A stretch of DNA of 64,000 nt from Streptomyces virginiae. GTDB lineage: Bacteria > Actinomycetota > Actinomycetes > Streptomycetales > Streptomycetaceae. The stretch lies in NCBI RefSeq assembly GCF_000720455.1, contig NZ_JOAK01000001.1:124001-188000 (forward strand), in the 5' to 3' direction. This document shows, one piece after another, positions 8,026 to 16,496 of the stretch (its first letter is position 1; every line of letters begins with the position of its first letter). A program made the position numbers and the translations under genes. The notes under the pieces were generated by a model. The model searched no databases. It had not been told where the DNA came from and saw only the letters and a list, made by a program, of their open reading frames with translations.

Positions 8026-9777
8026 CTACTGGAGCGGGGCCTCCCACACCAGGGTGGTCCCGCCGCCGTCGTCCCCGATGCCGGGGCCGTAGGAACTCGT
8101 ACCGCCCAGCGACTCCGCCCGGCGCCGCAGGTTGCGCAGGCCGCTGCGCCGCCCGCTCTCGGGGATGCCCACCCCGTCGTCGGCGACTTCCAGCCGGACT
8201 CCGGCCCTGCCGTCGGGCAGCATGACGGTGCAGTCCAGGACCACCTCGATCCGGGACGCCTCGGCGTGCCGGAAGGCGTTGGACAGCGCCTCGCGCAGCG
8301 CGGCGATCAGGTTCTTGCCCACCAGCTCGCCGACGACCGTGTCGATCGCTCCGAGGAAGCGGTGGGCGGGTTTGAAGCCCAGCGGGACGGCCGCCATGTT
8401 GATCTCCCGCAGAACGCGGGTGCGCAGCCCGGACGGGGCTTCCGCGGGCCCCTGCTGGAGGGCGAAGATCGCCGTGCGGATCTCCTGGATCGTCACGTCC
8501 AGTTCGTCCACGGCCTTGCCCACGCCGTCGCGTACCTCGGGGACGATCGACCGGCGCTGTGCGCCCTCCAGCATCATCCCGGTGGCGAACAGTCGCTGGA
8601 TGACGAGGTCGTGCAGATCCCGGGCGATCCGGTCACGGTCCTCGAAGACCGCCAGCCGCTCCCGGTCGCGTTGCGCTTCGGCCATCATCAGCGCGAGCGC
8701 CGCCTGCGAGGCGAACTGGGTGGCCAGGGTCCGCTCGGCCTCGGTGAAGGGCCGCTTGCCGCGGCCGCGCGGGGTGACCAGCGCTCCCAGCACCCGCCCC
8801 CCGCTGTGCAGGGGCAGCATCATGCAGGGGCCGTACTGGCTGGTGAGCCGGCTGATCATGCGGGGGTCCGACGAGGCGTCATCGGTGAAGACCGGCTCCC
8901 CCCGCAGCAGGTGGTCGACCACCGGGCTCTCGGCCGGGATCACCACGCCGAGGGACGTGGCGGGGTTCTCCGCCGATACCGCGACGATCTCCATCCCGCC
9001 CTCCTCGGCCGGCAGCAGGACGATCCCGGCGGCGGAGTCGGCCAGTCGGCGGGCCTGCTCGGCCACCACCGAGAGGGCGTCGTCGGCGTCCCCGCCGGAC
9101 AGCAGGGCGGTGGTGACCGCGACCGAGCCGTCGATCCAGCGCTCGCGCTGGGTGGCGGCCTCGTACAGGCGGGCGTTGCCGATGGCGATGCCCGCCTCGG
9201 TGGCCAGCACCCGGACCATGTGGAGGTCGTAGTCGTTGAACTCGACGCCGCCCATCTTCTCGGCCAGGTACAGGTTGCCGAAGATCTCTCCCTGCACCCG
9301 GATCGGGACGCCGAGGAAGGTCTTCATGGGCGGATGGTGCGCCGGGAAACCCGCCGAGCGCGGGTCCTTCGTCAGATCCGCGAGCCGCACGGTGTCGGAG
9401 TGCGAGATCAACGCTCCGAGCAGGCCCCGCTTCCCGTCCGGGCGGTGCCCGATCTTCCGGGACAGCTCGGGGCTGATGCCGTGGGTGACGAAGTCCGAGA
9501 GCCCGCGGCCCTCCGTGTCGACGACGCCGATCGCGGCGTAGCGGGCGTCCGCCAGCTCGGCCGCGGTCTCGCAGATGCGGTCGAGCGTGGAATGGAGCTC
9601 CAGGCCGGTGCCGACGGACCGCATGGCCTCCAGCAGCTGCGGAACCCGGGCCGTGAGTTCGGTGGACAGGCCGTGCAGGCTCTTGGTGGCCTGGGTGGCT
9701 GCCACCAGGGGGTCCGGGGTTCCCGGCGATGGATCCGGCAGGGGATCCGGTGATTCCTGCGACGGCTGCGCTGACAT
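8026..9777 (-). CDS. Sensor histidine kinase with two GAF domains (DevS/DosS-like)
   Basis: A 583-residue soluble kinase. GAF-A is at residues about 50-205, GAF-B at about 225-365, then a HisKA_3 helix with the phospho-acceptor His389 in RDLHDLVIQRLF, and a C-terminal HATPase (N box REALSNAFRHAE, G box DDGVGIP). This matches mycobacterial DevS/DosS, whose GAF-A haem is held by His149 in a YHPPM motif. Here the same place reads AHHPPM with His148, so a haem sensor of O2, CO or NO is likely. It is the last gene of the cyd unit, 24 bp after cydCD. No response regulator is adjacent. Confidence 0.92.
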   Translation of the reverse strand: MSAQPSQESPDPLPDPSPGTPDPLVAATQATKSLHGLSTELTARVPQLLEAMRSVGTGLELHSTLDRICETAAELADARYAAIGVVDTEGRGLSDFVTHGISPELSRKIGHRPDGKRGLLGALISHSDTVRLADLTKDPRSAGFPAHHPPMKTFLGVPIRVQGEIFGNLYLAEKMGGVEFNDYDLHMVRVLATEAGIAIGNARLYEAATQRERWIDGSVAVTTALLSGGDADDALSVVAEQARRLADSAAGIVLLPAEEGGMEIVAVSAENPATSLGVVIPAESPVVDHLLRGEPVFTDDASSDPRMISRLTSQYGPCMMLPLHSGGRVLGALVTPRGRGKRPFTEAERTLATQFASQAALALMMAEAQRDRERLAVFEDRDRIARDLHDLVIQRLFATGMMLEGAQRRSIVPEVRDGVGKAVDELDVTIQEIRTAIFALQQGPAEAPSGLRTRVLREINMAAVPLGFKPAHRFLGAIDTVVGELVGKNLIAALREALSNAFRHAEASRIEVVLDCTVMLPDGRAGVRLEVADDGVGIPESGRRSGLRNLRRRAESLGGTSSYGPGIGDDGGGTTLVWEAPLQ

Positions 9778-9801
9778 GTCCCTGAGCCTAGTTAGTCCCC
9801 A

Positions 9802-12800
9802 TTAGAGGGGAAAGTTGGCCAAACTCCCGTCCGTTTCCCGTTCGCGCTCCAGCATCCGGCGCAGCGGCCCCTCGGCGGCGGCCAGCTCCGCGTACCCGCC
9901 GCGCTGCACGACCTCGCCGCGGTCCAGCACGACCACCTCGTCGACCGCCTCCAGGCCGGCCAGCCGGTGCGTGATCAGCACGGTGGTCCGGCCCTCGGTC
10001 GCGGCCAGCAGGTCCGCGGTCAGGGCGTCCGCCGTGGCCAGGTCCAGGTGCTCGGCCGGCTCGTCCAGGACCAGTACGGGGAAGTCCGCCAGCAGCGCCC
10101 GGGCCAGGGCCAGGCGCTGGCGCTGGCCGCCCGAGATCCGCTCGCCGTGCTCACCGACGAGCGTGTCCAACCCGTCCGGCAGGCCGTCCGCCCACTCCAG
10201 CAGACGGGCCGCGGCCAGGGCGTCCCGCAGCTGCTCCTCGCTCGCTCCGGTCCGGGCCAGCCGGAGGTTCTCCCGGACCGAACTGTCGAAGAGGTGCGCG
10301 TCCTGGGCGCAGAGGCCGACGAGCGCGCGTACGTCGTCGCCGTCGAGGGTGCGCGCGTCGGCGCCGCCCAGGCTGTAGGACCCTTCGGCCGGGTCCAGGA
10401 ACCGGAGCATGACCTGGGCCAGCGTGGTCTTGCCCGAGCCCGAGGGGCCGACGACGGCGATACGGCGGCCGGCCTCCAGGGTGAGGTCCAGCCCGCGCAG
10501 CGCGTCCCGCTCCTGACCCGGGTGGCGGGCGGTGAGCCCGGCCAGCCGGACCGGGAAGGGGGAGGCGGGAGCGGCGGCGGGCTGCTCCGGCTCGGCGACG
10601 GGGACGGGGGCGTCGATGACCTCGTAGACGCGTTCGGCGCTCCGGCGCACCCGCTGGCGGTACTGGACGGCGAGGGGGAGTCCGCTCACCGCTTCGAAGG
10701 CGGCGAGGGGCGTCAGGACCGCGACGGCCATGGCGACCCCGGACAGCCGTCCGTCGTGGACCGCGTTCGCGGCGACGGCCGCGGCGGCCACGACCGTGAG
10801 TCCGCAGACGAGGGCGGACAGCCCGCCGCCCAGACCTGCCGCGGCGGCGCCCCGGGCGGCGATGCGCGTCAGGGCGCCGTCGCTCTCGCGGGCCCGGCCC
10901 TTTCGGTCCTCCAGCGCGCCGGCCACGGTCAGCTCCGCGGTGCCGGTGAGCAGGTCGGCCACCCGGGTGGCCAGGTCTCCCCGGGCGGGTGCGAGCCGGC
11001 GCTCCGCACGGCGGGCGCAGGCACCGCTGACCAGCGGCACCCCGGCGCCCGCGGCGAGGAGCCCGACGGCGAGCACCGCTCCGGCCTCGGGCAGCAGCCA
11101 GGTGGTGAAGGCGACGGAGCCCGTCCCGACGAGCACGGCGGTGCCGACGGGCAGCAGCCAGCGCAGCCAGTAGTCCTGCAGGGCATCGGCGTCGGCGACC
11201 AGCCGGGCCAGCAGGTCACCGCGGCGGTGCTCGCGCAGCCCGGCGGGCGCGATGCGCTCCAGCCGCCTGTACACCGACACCCGCAGGTCGGCGAGCATCC
11301 GCAGGACGGCGTCGTGCGAGACGAGCCGCTCCGCGTACCGGAAGACGGCGCGGCCCAGTCCGAAGGCCCGGGTGGCGGTGACGGCCACCATCAGATAGAG
11401 GACGGGGGGCTGTTCGGAGGCCCTGGAGATCAGCCAGCCCGACACGGCCATCAGGCCGACGCTGCAGCCGACGGCGAGCGACCCGAGCAGCAGGCCCAGC
11501 CTGAACCGTCCCTGCCATGCCCTGGCCACCGCCCGCACCCGGCGCAGCGGATCGGCTCCGCGCGCGTCGGAGGTGCCGCCGGGCCTCACCCGCTCGGGAG
11601 CGGCGCCGAGGATCCACTCTCCGGCGTCCGGGTCGAGACCACCAGGGGAGGGCTCTTCGGCATCCGCCCCGGACACTGCGGGGCGGGGGAGCGGCCCTGC
11701 GAGCAGGGCGGGTCCGGGGCGGGCAACGTCGGGGGCGGGACCGGCCGTCATCCGGACCACCCGGTCCGCGACGGCGAGCAGGGCCGGCCGGTGCACGACC
11801 AGGAGCACCGTCCGCCCCGCGGAGAGCCGCCGGACCGCGTCCACGATCCCCGCCTCGGTCTCGCCGTCCAGCGCCGCCGTCGGCTCGTCCAGCAGCAGCA
11901 CCGGCCGGTCCGCCAGGAAGGCCCGGGCCAGCGCCAGGCGCTGGCGCTGGCCGGCGGAAAGGCCCACACCGCCTTCGCCCAGCAGGGTCTCGGGCCCGCG
12001 CGGCAGCGCGGACACGAACTCCCAGGCCCCGGCGTCCTCCAGGGCGGCGGCCACCTCGCCGTCACCGGCGTCCGGGCGGGCCAGCCGTACGTTCTCGGCG
12101 ACGGTCCCGGCGAAGAGGTGCGGCCGCTGCGGTACCCACGCGATCTGCTCCCGCCAGTGCTCCGGGGACAGCTCGGCCAGGTCCGTGCCCGCGATCCGTA
12201 CCCGCCCGGCGGTCGGCCGCACGAATCCCAGCAGGACCTGGAGCAAGGTGGACTTGCCGGCCCCGCTCGGGCCGGTGAGGGCCACGCACTCCCCCGGTCC
12301 GACGGTCAGCGAGACGGGACGGGGCGAGTCCTCGTCGCGTCCCTCGTAGCGGACGGCGACCCCGTCGATCTCCATCCGCAGGGGGGCGCCGCCCGCCAGG
12401 TGCGCCGTACCGGCCGGGACGGCATCGGGGGTCTCCAGGACCTCGAAGATCTCCTCGGCGGCAGCCAGCCCTTCGGCGGCCGCGTGGTACTGCGCGCCCA
12501 CCTGCCGCAACGGCAGGTAGGCCTCGGGGGCCAGGATCAGGATGACCAGGCCGGTGTAGAGGTCCAGTTCGCCGTGGACCAGTCGCATGCCGATGGTCAC
12601 GGCCACCAGCGCGACGGACAGGGTCGCCAGCAGTTCCAGGGCGAAGGACGACAGGAACGCGATGCGCAGCGTCCGCATCGTCGCCCGCCGGTAGTCGTCG
12701 GTGATCTTGCGGATCGACTCGGCCTGCGCCTTCGCCCGGCCGAAGACCTTCAGCGTGGGAAGACCGGCCACCACGTCGAGGAAGTGCCCCGACAGCCGCG

Positions 12801-13380
12801 ACAGGAGCCGCCACTGGCGGTCCATCCGGGACTGGGTGGCCATGCCGATGAGGACCATGAACACCGGGATCAGGGGGAGGGTGACCACGATGATGGCCGC
12901 CGACACCCAGTCCTCGGTGACGATACGGGCGAGCACCGCCACCGGCACCACGACAGCGAGCCCCAACTGGGGCAGGTAGCGGGAGAAGTAGTCGTCGAGC
13001 GCGTCCACGCCCCGGGTGGCCAGCGACACCAGCGACCCGGTCCGCTGTCCACCCGGGCGCCCGGGCCCGAGCTCCGCGGCCCGGTCCAGCAGCCGCCGCC
13101 GCAGCTCCGACTTGACTGCCGCGCCGGCACGGTGCGCGGCCAGCTCCGTCAGCCACGCGATCAGCGCCCGGCCGAGCGCCACCGCCGCGAGCAGCAACAG
13201 CGGTGTACGGAGCGCCGCGCCGTCGAGACCCTCCTCGAAGGCACCGACCACGATCTCGGCGATGAGCATCGCCTGCCCGACGACCAGCCCCGCCCCGGCA
13301 AGCCCCAGGGCCACCACCGCCCCCAGGAAGAGGCGGGTGGAACGGGCGTAACGGAGCAGGCGCGGGTCGATCGGTTTCAC
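9802..13380 (-). CDS. cydCD: CydDC fused ABC transporter for cytochrome bd assembly
   Basis: A single protein of about 1192 residues fusing the two half-transporters CydD and CydC, as usual in Streptomyces. Each half has six membrane helices and an ATPase: GPSGAGKST with LSAGQRQR in the first half, GPSGSGKTT with ISGGQRQR in the second. It exports thiols or moves haem and is needed to build cytochrome bd. A GGAGGG ribosome site lies 9 bp before a GTG at 13380 but directly against an ATG at 13389, so GTG is the likelier start. A parS site covers this exact spot. It lies 19 bp after cydB in the operon. Confidence 0.95.
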   Translation of the reverse strand: MKPIDPRLLRYARSTRLFLGAVVALGLAGAGLVVGQAMLIAEIVVGAFEEGLDGAALRTPLLLLAAVALGRALIAWLTELAAHRAGAAVKSELRRRLLDRAAELGPGRPGGQRTGSLVSLATRGVDALDDYFSRYLPQLGLAVVVPVAVLARIVTEDWVSAAIIVVTLPLIPVFMVLIGMATQSRMDRQWRLLSRLSGHFLDVVAGLPTLKVFGRAKAQAESIRKITDDYRRATMRTLRIAFLSSFALELLATLSVALVAVTIGMRLVHGELDLYTGLVILILAPEAYLPLRQVGAQYHAAAEGLAAAEEIFEVLETPDAVPAGTAHLAGGAPLRMEIDGVAVRYEGRDEDSPRPVSLTVGPGECVALTGPSGAGKSTLLQVLLGFVRPTAGRVRIAGTDLAELSPEHWREQIAWVPQRPHLFAGTVAENVRLARPDAGDGEVAAALEDAGAWEFVSALPRGPETLLGEGGVGLSAGQRQRLALARAFLADRPVLLLDEPTAALDGETEAGIVDAVRRLSAGRTVLLVVHRPALLAVADRVVRMTAGPAPDVARPGPALLAGPLPRPAVSGADAEEPSPGGLDPDAGEWILGAAPERVRPGGTSDARGADPLRRVRAVARAWQGRFRLGLLLGSLAVGCSVGLMAVSGWLISRASEQPPVLYLMVAVTATRAFGLGRAVFRYAERLVSHDAVLRMLADLRVSVYRRLERIAPAGLREHRRGDLLARLVADADALQDYWLRWLLPVGTAVLVGTGSVAFTTWLLPEAGAVLAVGLLAAGAGVPLVSGACARRAERRLAPARGDLATRVADLLTGTAELTVAGALEDRKGRARESDGALTRIAARGAAAAGLGGGLSALVCGLTVVAAAAVAANAVHDGRLSGVAMAVAVLTPLAAFEAVSGLPLAVQYRQRVRRSAERVYEVIDAPVPVAEPEQPAAAPASPFPVRLAGLTARHPGQERDALRGLDLTLEAGRRIAVVGPSGSGKTTLAQVMLRFLDPAEGSYSLGGADARTLDGDDVRALVGLCAQDAHLFDSSVRENLRLARTGASEEQLRDALAAARLLEWADGLPDGLDTLVGEHGERISGGQRQRLALARALLADFPVLVLDEPAEHLDLATADALTADLLAATEGRTTVLITHRLAGLEAVDEVVVLDRGEVVQRGGYAELAAAEGPLRRMLERERETDGSLANFPL

Positions 13381-13387
13381 GTGAAAC
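13374..13387. other. parS site at the cydCD start
   Basis: Perfect GTTTCACGTGAAAC. It lies between the cydCD ribosome site and its first codons and includes the GTG start codon; read from the upstream ATG it would encode Phe-His-Val-Lys. Confidence 0.95.
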
Positions 13388-13399
13388 ATCCCTCCGGGC

Positions 13400-14401
13400 T
13401 CAGTGGGCGTCGACGATGTGCTGCGTCCCGATCCGCTTGCGGAACACCCAGTACGTCCAGCCCTGGTAGAGCAGCACGAGCGGGGTGGCCACCGCGGCAA
13501 GCCAGGTCATGATCTTCAGGGTGTACGGGCTGGACGAGGCATTGGTGACCGTGAGGTTCCAGGCTGCGTCGAGCGAGGAGGGCATCACGTTCGGGAAGAG
13601 CGTCAGGAAGAGCATCGCGACGGCCGCGGCAATGGTGATCCCGGACAGTGCGAACGACCAGCCCTCGCGGCCCGCCAGGTTGAAGCCGAGCGCCCCGAGC
13701 AGGGCCAGCACCGCCACGGCCATCGCGACCAGGCTCTTCCCGTCGCCGCGCGAGACCTGGGTCCAGATCAGGAAGACCAGGGCCAGTACCGCAGCGACGA
13801 GGCCCAGCACGGTCGCCATCCCCCGCGCGCGGTCCCGGATGTCACCGACGGTCTTGAGCGAGGCGAAGACGGCGCCGTGGAAGGTGAACAGGGTGAGGGT
13901 GACCAGTCCGCCGAGGAGGGAGTAGACGTTGAGCAGGTCGAGGAAGCTCCCGACGTACTCCTTGTTCTGGTCGATCTTCACGCCCCGCACGATGTTGGCG
14001 AAGGCCACGCCCCACAGGAAGGCGGGGATCAGCGAGGTCCAGAAGATCGCGTGTTCCCAGTTGGTCTGCCAGCTGTCCTCAGGGCGCTTGTGCCGGTACT
14101 CGAAGGCCACCCCGCGGATGATCAGGCAGATCAGGATAAGCAGCAGCGGCAGGTAGAAGCCGGAGAAGAGCGTGGCGTACCAGTCGGGGAAGGCGGCGAA
14201 GGTCGCACCGCCGGCCGTGAGCAGCCAGACCTCGTTGCCGTCCCACACGGGTCCGATCGTGTTGATCAGGACCCGCTTCTCCGTTCGGTCGCGGGCGAGC
14301 AGCTTGGTCAGTACCCCGATGCCGAAGTCGAAGCCCTCCAGGAAGAAGTAGCCGATCCACAGGACGGCGATCAGCACGAACCAGACGTCGTGGAGCTCCA
14401 T
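13400..14401 (-). CDS. cydB: Cytochrome bd oxidase subunit II
   Basis: A 333-residue integral membrane subunit of the cytochrome bd quinol oxidase, with eight or nine hydrophobic helices. The N-terminus (ELHDVWFVLIAVLWIGYFFL, then EGFDFG) and the VLINTIGPVWDGNEVWLL block, split here by its Gly-Pro, are hallmarks of CydB. With CydA it reduces O2 to water without pumping protons and supports growth at low oxygen. It follows cydA by 18 bp and precedes cydCD by 19 bp, so it belongs to the same transcript under Rex control. Confidence 0.97.
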   Translation of the reverse strand: MELHDVWFVLIAVLWIGYFFLEGFDFGIGVLTKLLARDRTEKRVLINTIGPVWDGNEVWLLTAGGATFAAFPDWYATLFSGFYLPLLLILICLIIRGVAFEYRHKRPEDSWQTNWEHAIFWTSLIPAFLWGVAFANIVRGVKIDQNKEYVGSFLDLLNVYSLLGGLVTLTLFTFHGAVFASLKTVGDIRDRARGMATVLGLVAAVLALVFLIWTQVSRGDGKSLVAMAVAVLALLGALGFNLAGREGWSFALSGITIAAAVAMLFLTLFPNVMPSSLDAAWNLTVTNASSSPYTLKIMTWLAAVATPLVLLYQGWTYWVFRKRIGTQHIVDAH

Positions 14402-14419
14402 GGTGCGTTCTCCTCAGCC

Positions 14420-15925
14420 TCAGTACGAGAAGGCCATCGGCCGGTCGGGATTCTTGTCGTCCCCGCCGATCTTGGTGGGCGGGTTGAGGTCGGCCTCGGT
14501 GAGCTCCGGCGGGCCGAGCTTGACGTACTTGACCATGAGCTTGACCTCGATCACGGCCAGCACGGCGTAGAGCAGGGTGAAGCCGATCATCGACGTGAGC
14601 ACCTCGGCCTGGGAGACGTGCGGCGAGACCGCGTCCCGGGTGCGCAGGACTCCGTAGACCACCCACGGCTGGCGGCCCATCTCGGTGAAGATCCAGCCCC
14701 AGGAGTTGGCGATGAGCGGGAAGCCCATGGTCCAGAGGGCGACGATCCAGTAGAGGTTGCCGAACTTGGGGCTCAGCGCCTTCTTGAAGAGCACCAGGTT
14801 CGGGACCTCGTCCTCCCCGGTGCGCAGCCCCGGCGGCAGCAGGAACTTCCTGCGGGTCAGCCAGAGCCCCAGCACGCCGACACCGAGCGAGGCCATGCCG
14901 AAGCCGATCATCCAGCGGAAGCCCCAGTAGGCGACCGGGATGTTGGGCCGGTAGTCGCCCGGCCCGAACTTCTCCTGCTCGGCCTTGTTGACGTCGTTGA
15001 TGCCCGGGACGAAGGAGGTGAAGTCGTCGTTGGCGAGGAAGGACAGCAGGCCGGGGATCTCGACGGCCACCTTGTTGTGGCCCTTCTCGACGTCTCCGTA
15101 GGCGAAGACGGAGAAGGGCGCGGGCGCCTCGCCGTCCCAGAGGGCCTCGGCCGCGGCCATCTTCATGGGCTGCTGCTTGAACATGACCTTGCCGAGGAGG
15201 TCACCGCTGATCGCCGTGCCCAGGCCGGCGATGATCAGGACGACGAGGCCCAGGCGCAGCGAGCTGCGCATCACGGGAACGTGCTTCTTGCGCGCCAGGT
15301 GGTAGGCGGAGATGCCGGCCATGAACGCACCGCCGACGAGGAAGGCGGCCGTGATGGTGTGGAAGAACTGGGTGAGCGCGGTGTTCTGGGTGAGCACCAG
15401 CCAGAAGTCGGTGAGCTCGGCCCGGCCGCGCTCCTCGTTGATCCGGTACCCGACCGGGTGCTGCATCCAGGAATTGGCCGCCAGGATGAAGTAGGCGGAC
15501 AGGACGGTGCCGATGGACACCATCCAGATGCAGGCCAGATGGATCTTCTTGGGCAGCTTGTCCCAGCCGAAGATCCACAGCCCGATGAAGGTGGACTCGA
15601 AGAAGAAGGCGATCAGCGCTTCGAAGGCGAGGGGGGCACCGAAGATGTCACCCACGAACCGCGAGTAGTCGGACCAGTTCATGCCGAACTGGAACTCCTG
15701 GACGATGCCGGTGACGACACCCATCGCGATATTGATCAAGAAAAGCTTTCCCCAGAACTTGGTGGCCCTGAGGTACTTCTCCTTCTCGGTGCGCACCCAA
15801 GCGGTCTGCAGGCCGGCCGTGAGCGCGGCGAGCGAGATCGTGAGGGGCACGAAGAGGAAGTGATAGACGGTGGTGATGCCGAACTGCCATCGCGCCAGGG
15901 TTTCTGGCGCCAGAGCCAGGTCCAC
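14420..15925 (-). CDS. cydA: Cytochrome bd oxidase subunit I
   Basis: A 501-residue membrane subunit that binds haems b558, b595 and d and oxidises quinol. The N-terminal helix RWQFGITTVYHFLFVP holds the haem-ligand His. The Q-loop begins with QQPMKMAAAEALW, containing the conserved Lys and Glu used for quinol oxidation. The loop is short, as in Gram-positive enzymes. The start is a GTG with GAAGGAG upstream. It is the first gene of cydA-cydB-cydCD-kinase, and the Rex site at 16009-16024 lies at its promoter. Confidence 0.97.
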   Translation of the reverse strand: MDLALAPETLARWQFGITTVYHFLFVPLTISLAALTAGLQTAWVRTEKEKYLRATKFWGKLFLINIAMGVVTGIVQEFQFGMNWSDYSRFVGDIFGAPLAFEALIAFFFESTFIGLWIFGWDKLPKKIHLACIWMVSIGTVLSAYFILAANSWMQHPVGYRINEERGRAELTDFWLVLTQNTALTQFFHTITAAFLVGGAFMAGISAYHLARKKHVPVMRSSLRLGLVVLIIAGLGTAISGDLLGKVMFKQQPMKMAAAEALWDGEAPAPFSVFAYGDVEKGHNKVAVEIPGLLSFLANDDFTSFVPGINDVNKAEQEKFGPGDYRPNIPVAYWGFRWMIGFGMASLGVGVLGLWLTRRKFLLPPGLRTGEDEVPNLVLFKKALSPKFGNLYWIVALWTMGFPLIANSWGWIFTEMGRQPWVVYGVLRTRDAVSPHVSQAEVLTSMIGFTLLYAVLAVIEVKLMVKYVKLGPPELTEADLNPPTKIGGDDKNPDRPMAFSY

Positions 15926-16008
15926 GTCCTCGTCTCCTTCGTGTCGCCGTGATCACAAGGGAAGTCCGCCTCCCGAGACCACTCAAACCAGGAGGAAGCA
16001 GACGCGCT

Positions 16009-16024
16009 TGTGAACGCGTTCACA
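16009..16024. promoter_or_regulatory. Rex operator (ROP) of the cyd operon
   Basis: TGTGAACGCGTTCACA is a perfect 16-bp palindrome and matches the Rex operator described in Streptomyces coelicolor. Rex represses when NAD+ is high and leaves DNA when NADH rises. On the minus strand a CATAAT -10-like box (16034-16039) lies about 10 bp upstream, placing the operator over the transcription start, 84 bp before the cydA start codon. Confidence 0.93.
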
Positions 16025-16088
16025 TTCACAAGCATTATGGCGCACTGCTTTCGGCGACCTTCACGCGGGGTACCCCTCTAGCCAATCC

Positions 16089-16107
16089 ATTCAACAGATT
16101 GTTGAAT
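16089..16107. promoter_or_regulatory. Palindromic operator candidate ATTCAACA-N3-TGTTGAAT
   Basis: A perfect 8+8 inverted repeat with a GAT spacer, ending 7 bp before the likely ATG (16115) of the cyclophilin-like gene and overlapping an upstream ATG at 16106. It is AT-rich against a GC-rich background. The form suits a homodimeric regulator such as a GntR-type protein; no such gene is adjacent. Confidence 0.5.
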
Positions 16108-16114
16108 GCGGCTC

Positions 16115-16483
16115 ATGCAGATTCGAATCTCCTGGCCAGCGGGCCAGCTCACCGCAACCCTGGACGAGACCCCGACCAGCAAGGCGCTGGCCGAGGCCCT
16201 TCCGATCTCCGCCTCCGCCCACACCTGGGGCGAGGAGGTCTACTTCGACACCGGCGTCTCCGTGGCCCTGGAGGACGACGCCCGGCAGGTCGTCGAGCCC
16301 GGCACGGTCGCGTTCTGGACCGAGGGCGACGCCCTCGCGCTGCCCTACGGCCCCACGCCCATCTCACGCGGAGGCGAGAGCCGCCTGGCGAGCCCGTGCA
16401 ACGTGCTCGGCTCGTTCGACGGCGACCCCCGCCTGCTTTCCACCGTTCGCGACGGCGATCCCGTCCGCGTGGAACTGGCCTGA
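16115..16483 (+). CDS. Cyclophilin-like fold protein
   Basis: A 122-residue protein beginning MQIRISWPAGQLTATL. It resembles the small cyclophilin-like beta-barrel family (TM1367-type): TPTSKALAEALPI, AHTWGEEVYF, VVEPGTVAFW, ALPYGPTPIS and a C-terminal DPVRVELA follow that family's order. These proteins have the prolyl-isomerase fold but no proven enzymatic role. I chose the ATG at 16115 because homologues start at the first beta-strand; the ATG at 16106 would add three residues and lies inside the palindrome. It ends 13 bp from the convergent hisC. Confidence 0.7.
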   Translation: MQIRISWPAGQLTATLDETPTSKALAEALPISASAHTWGEEVYFDTGVSVALEDDARQVVEPGTVAFWTEGDALALPYGPTPISRGGESRLASPCNVLGSFDGDPRLLSTVRDGDPVRVELA

Positions 16484-16496
16484 ACCCCGCCCGCTC

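Noticed and set aside
9967..13512. Very long open frame on the plus strand opposite cydCD
   Set aside because: It is rich in Gly, Arg, Gln and Pro without any domain, as is usual for the antisense frame in GC-rich DNA; the minus strand encodes two complete ABC half-transporters.
16115..16140. tRNA T-arm-like sequence ATTCGAATC
   Set aside because: No cloverleaf can be drawn around it; it encodes the first strand of the cyclophilin-like protein.
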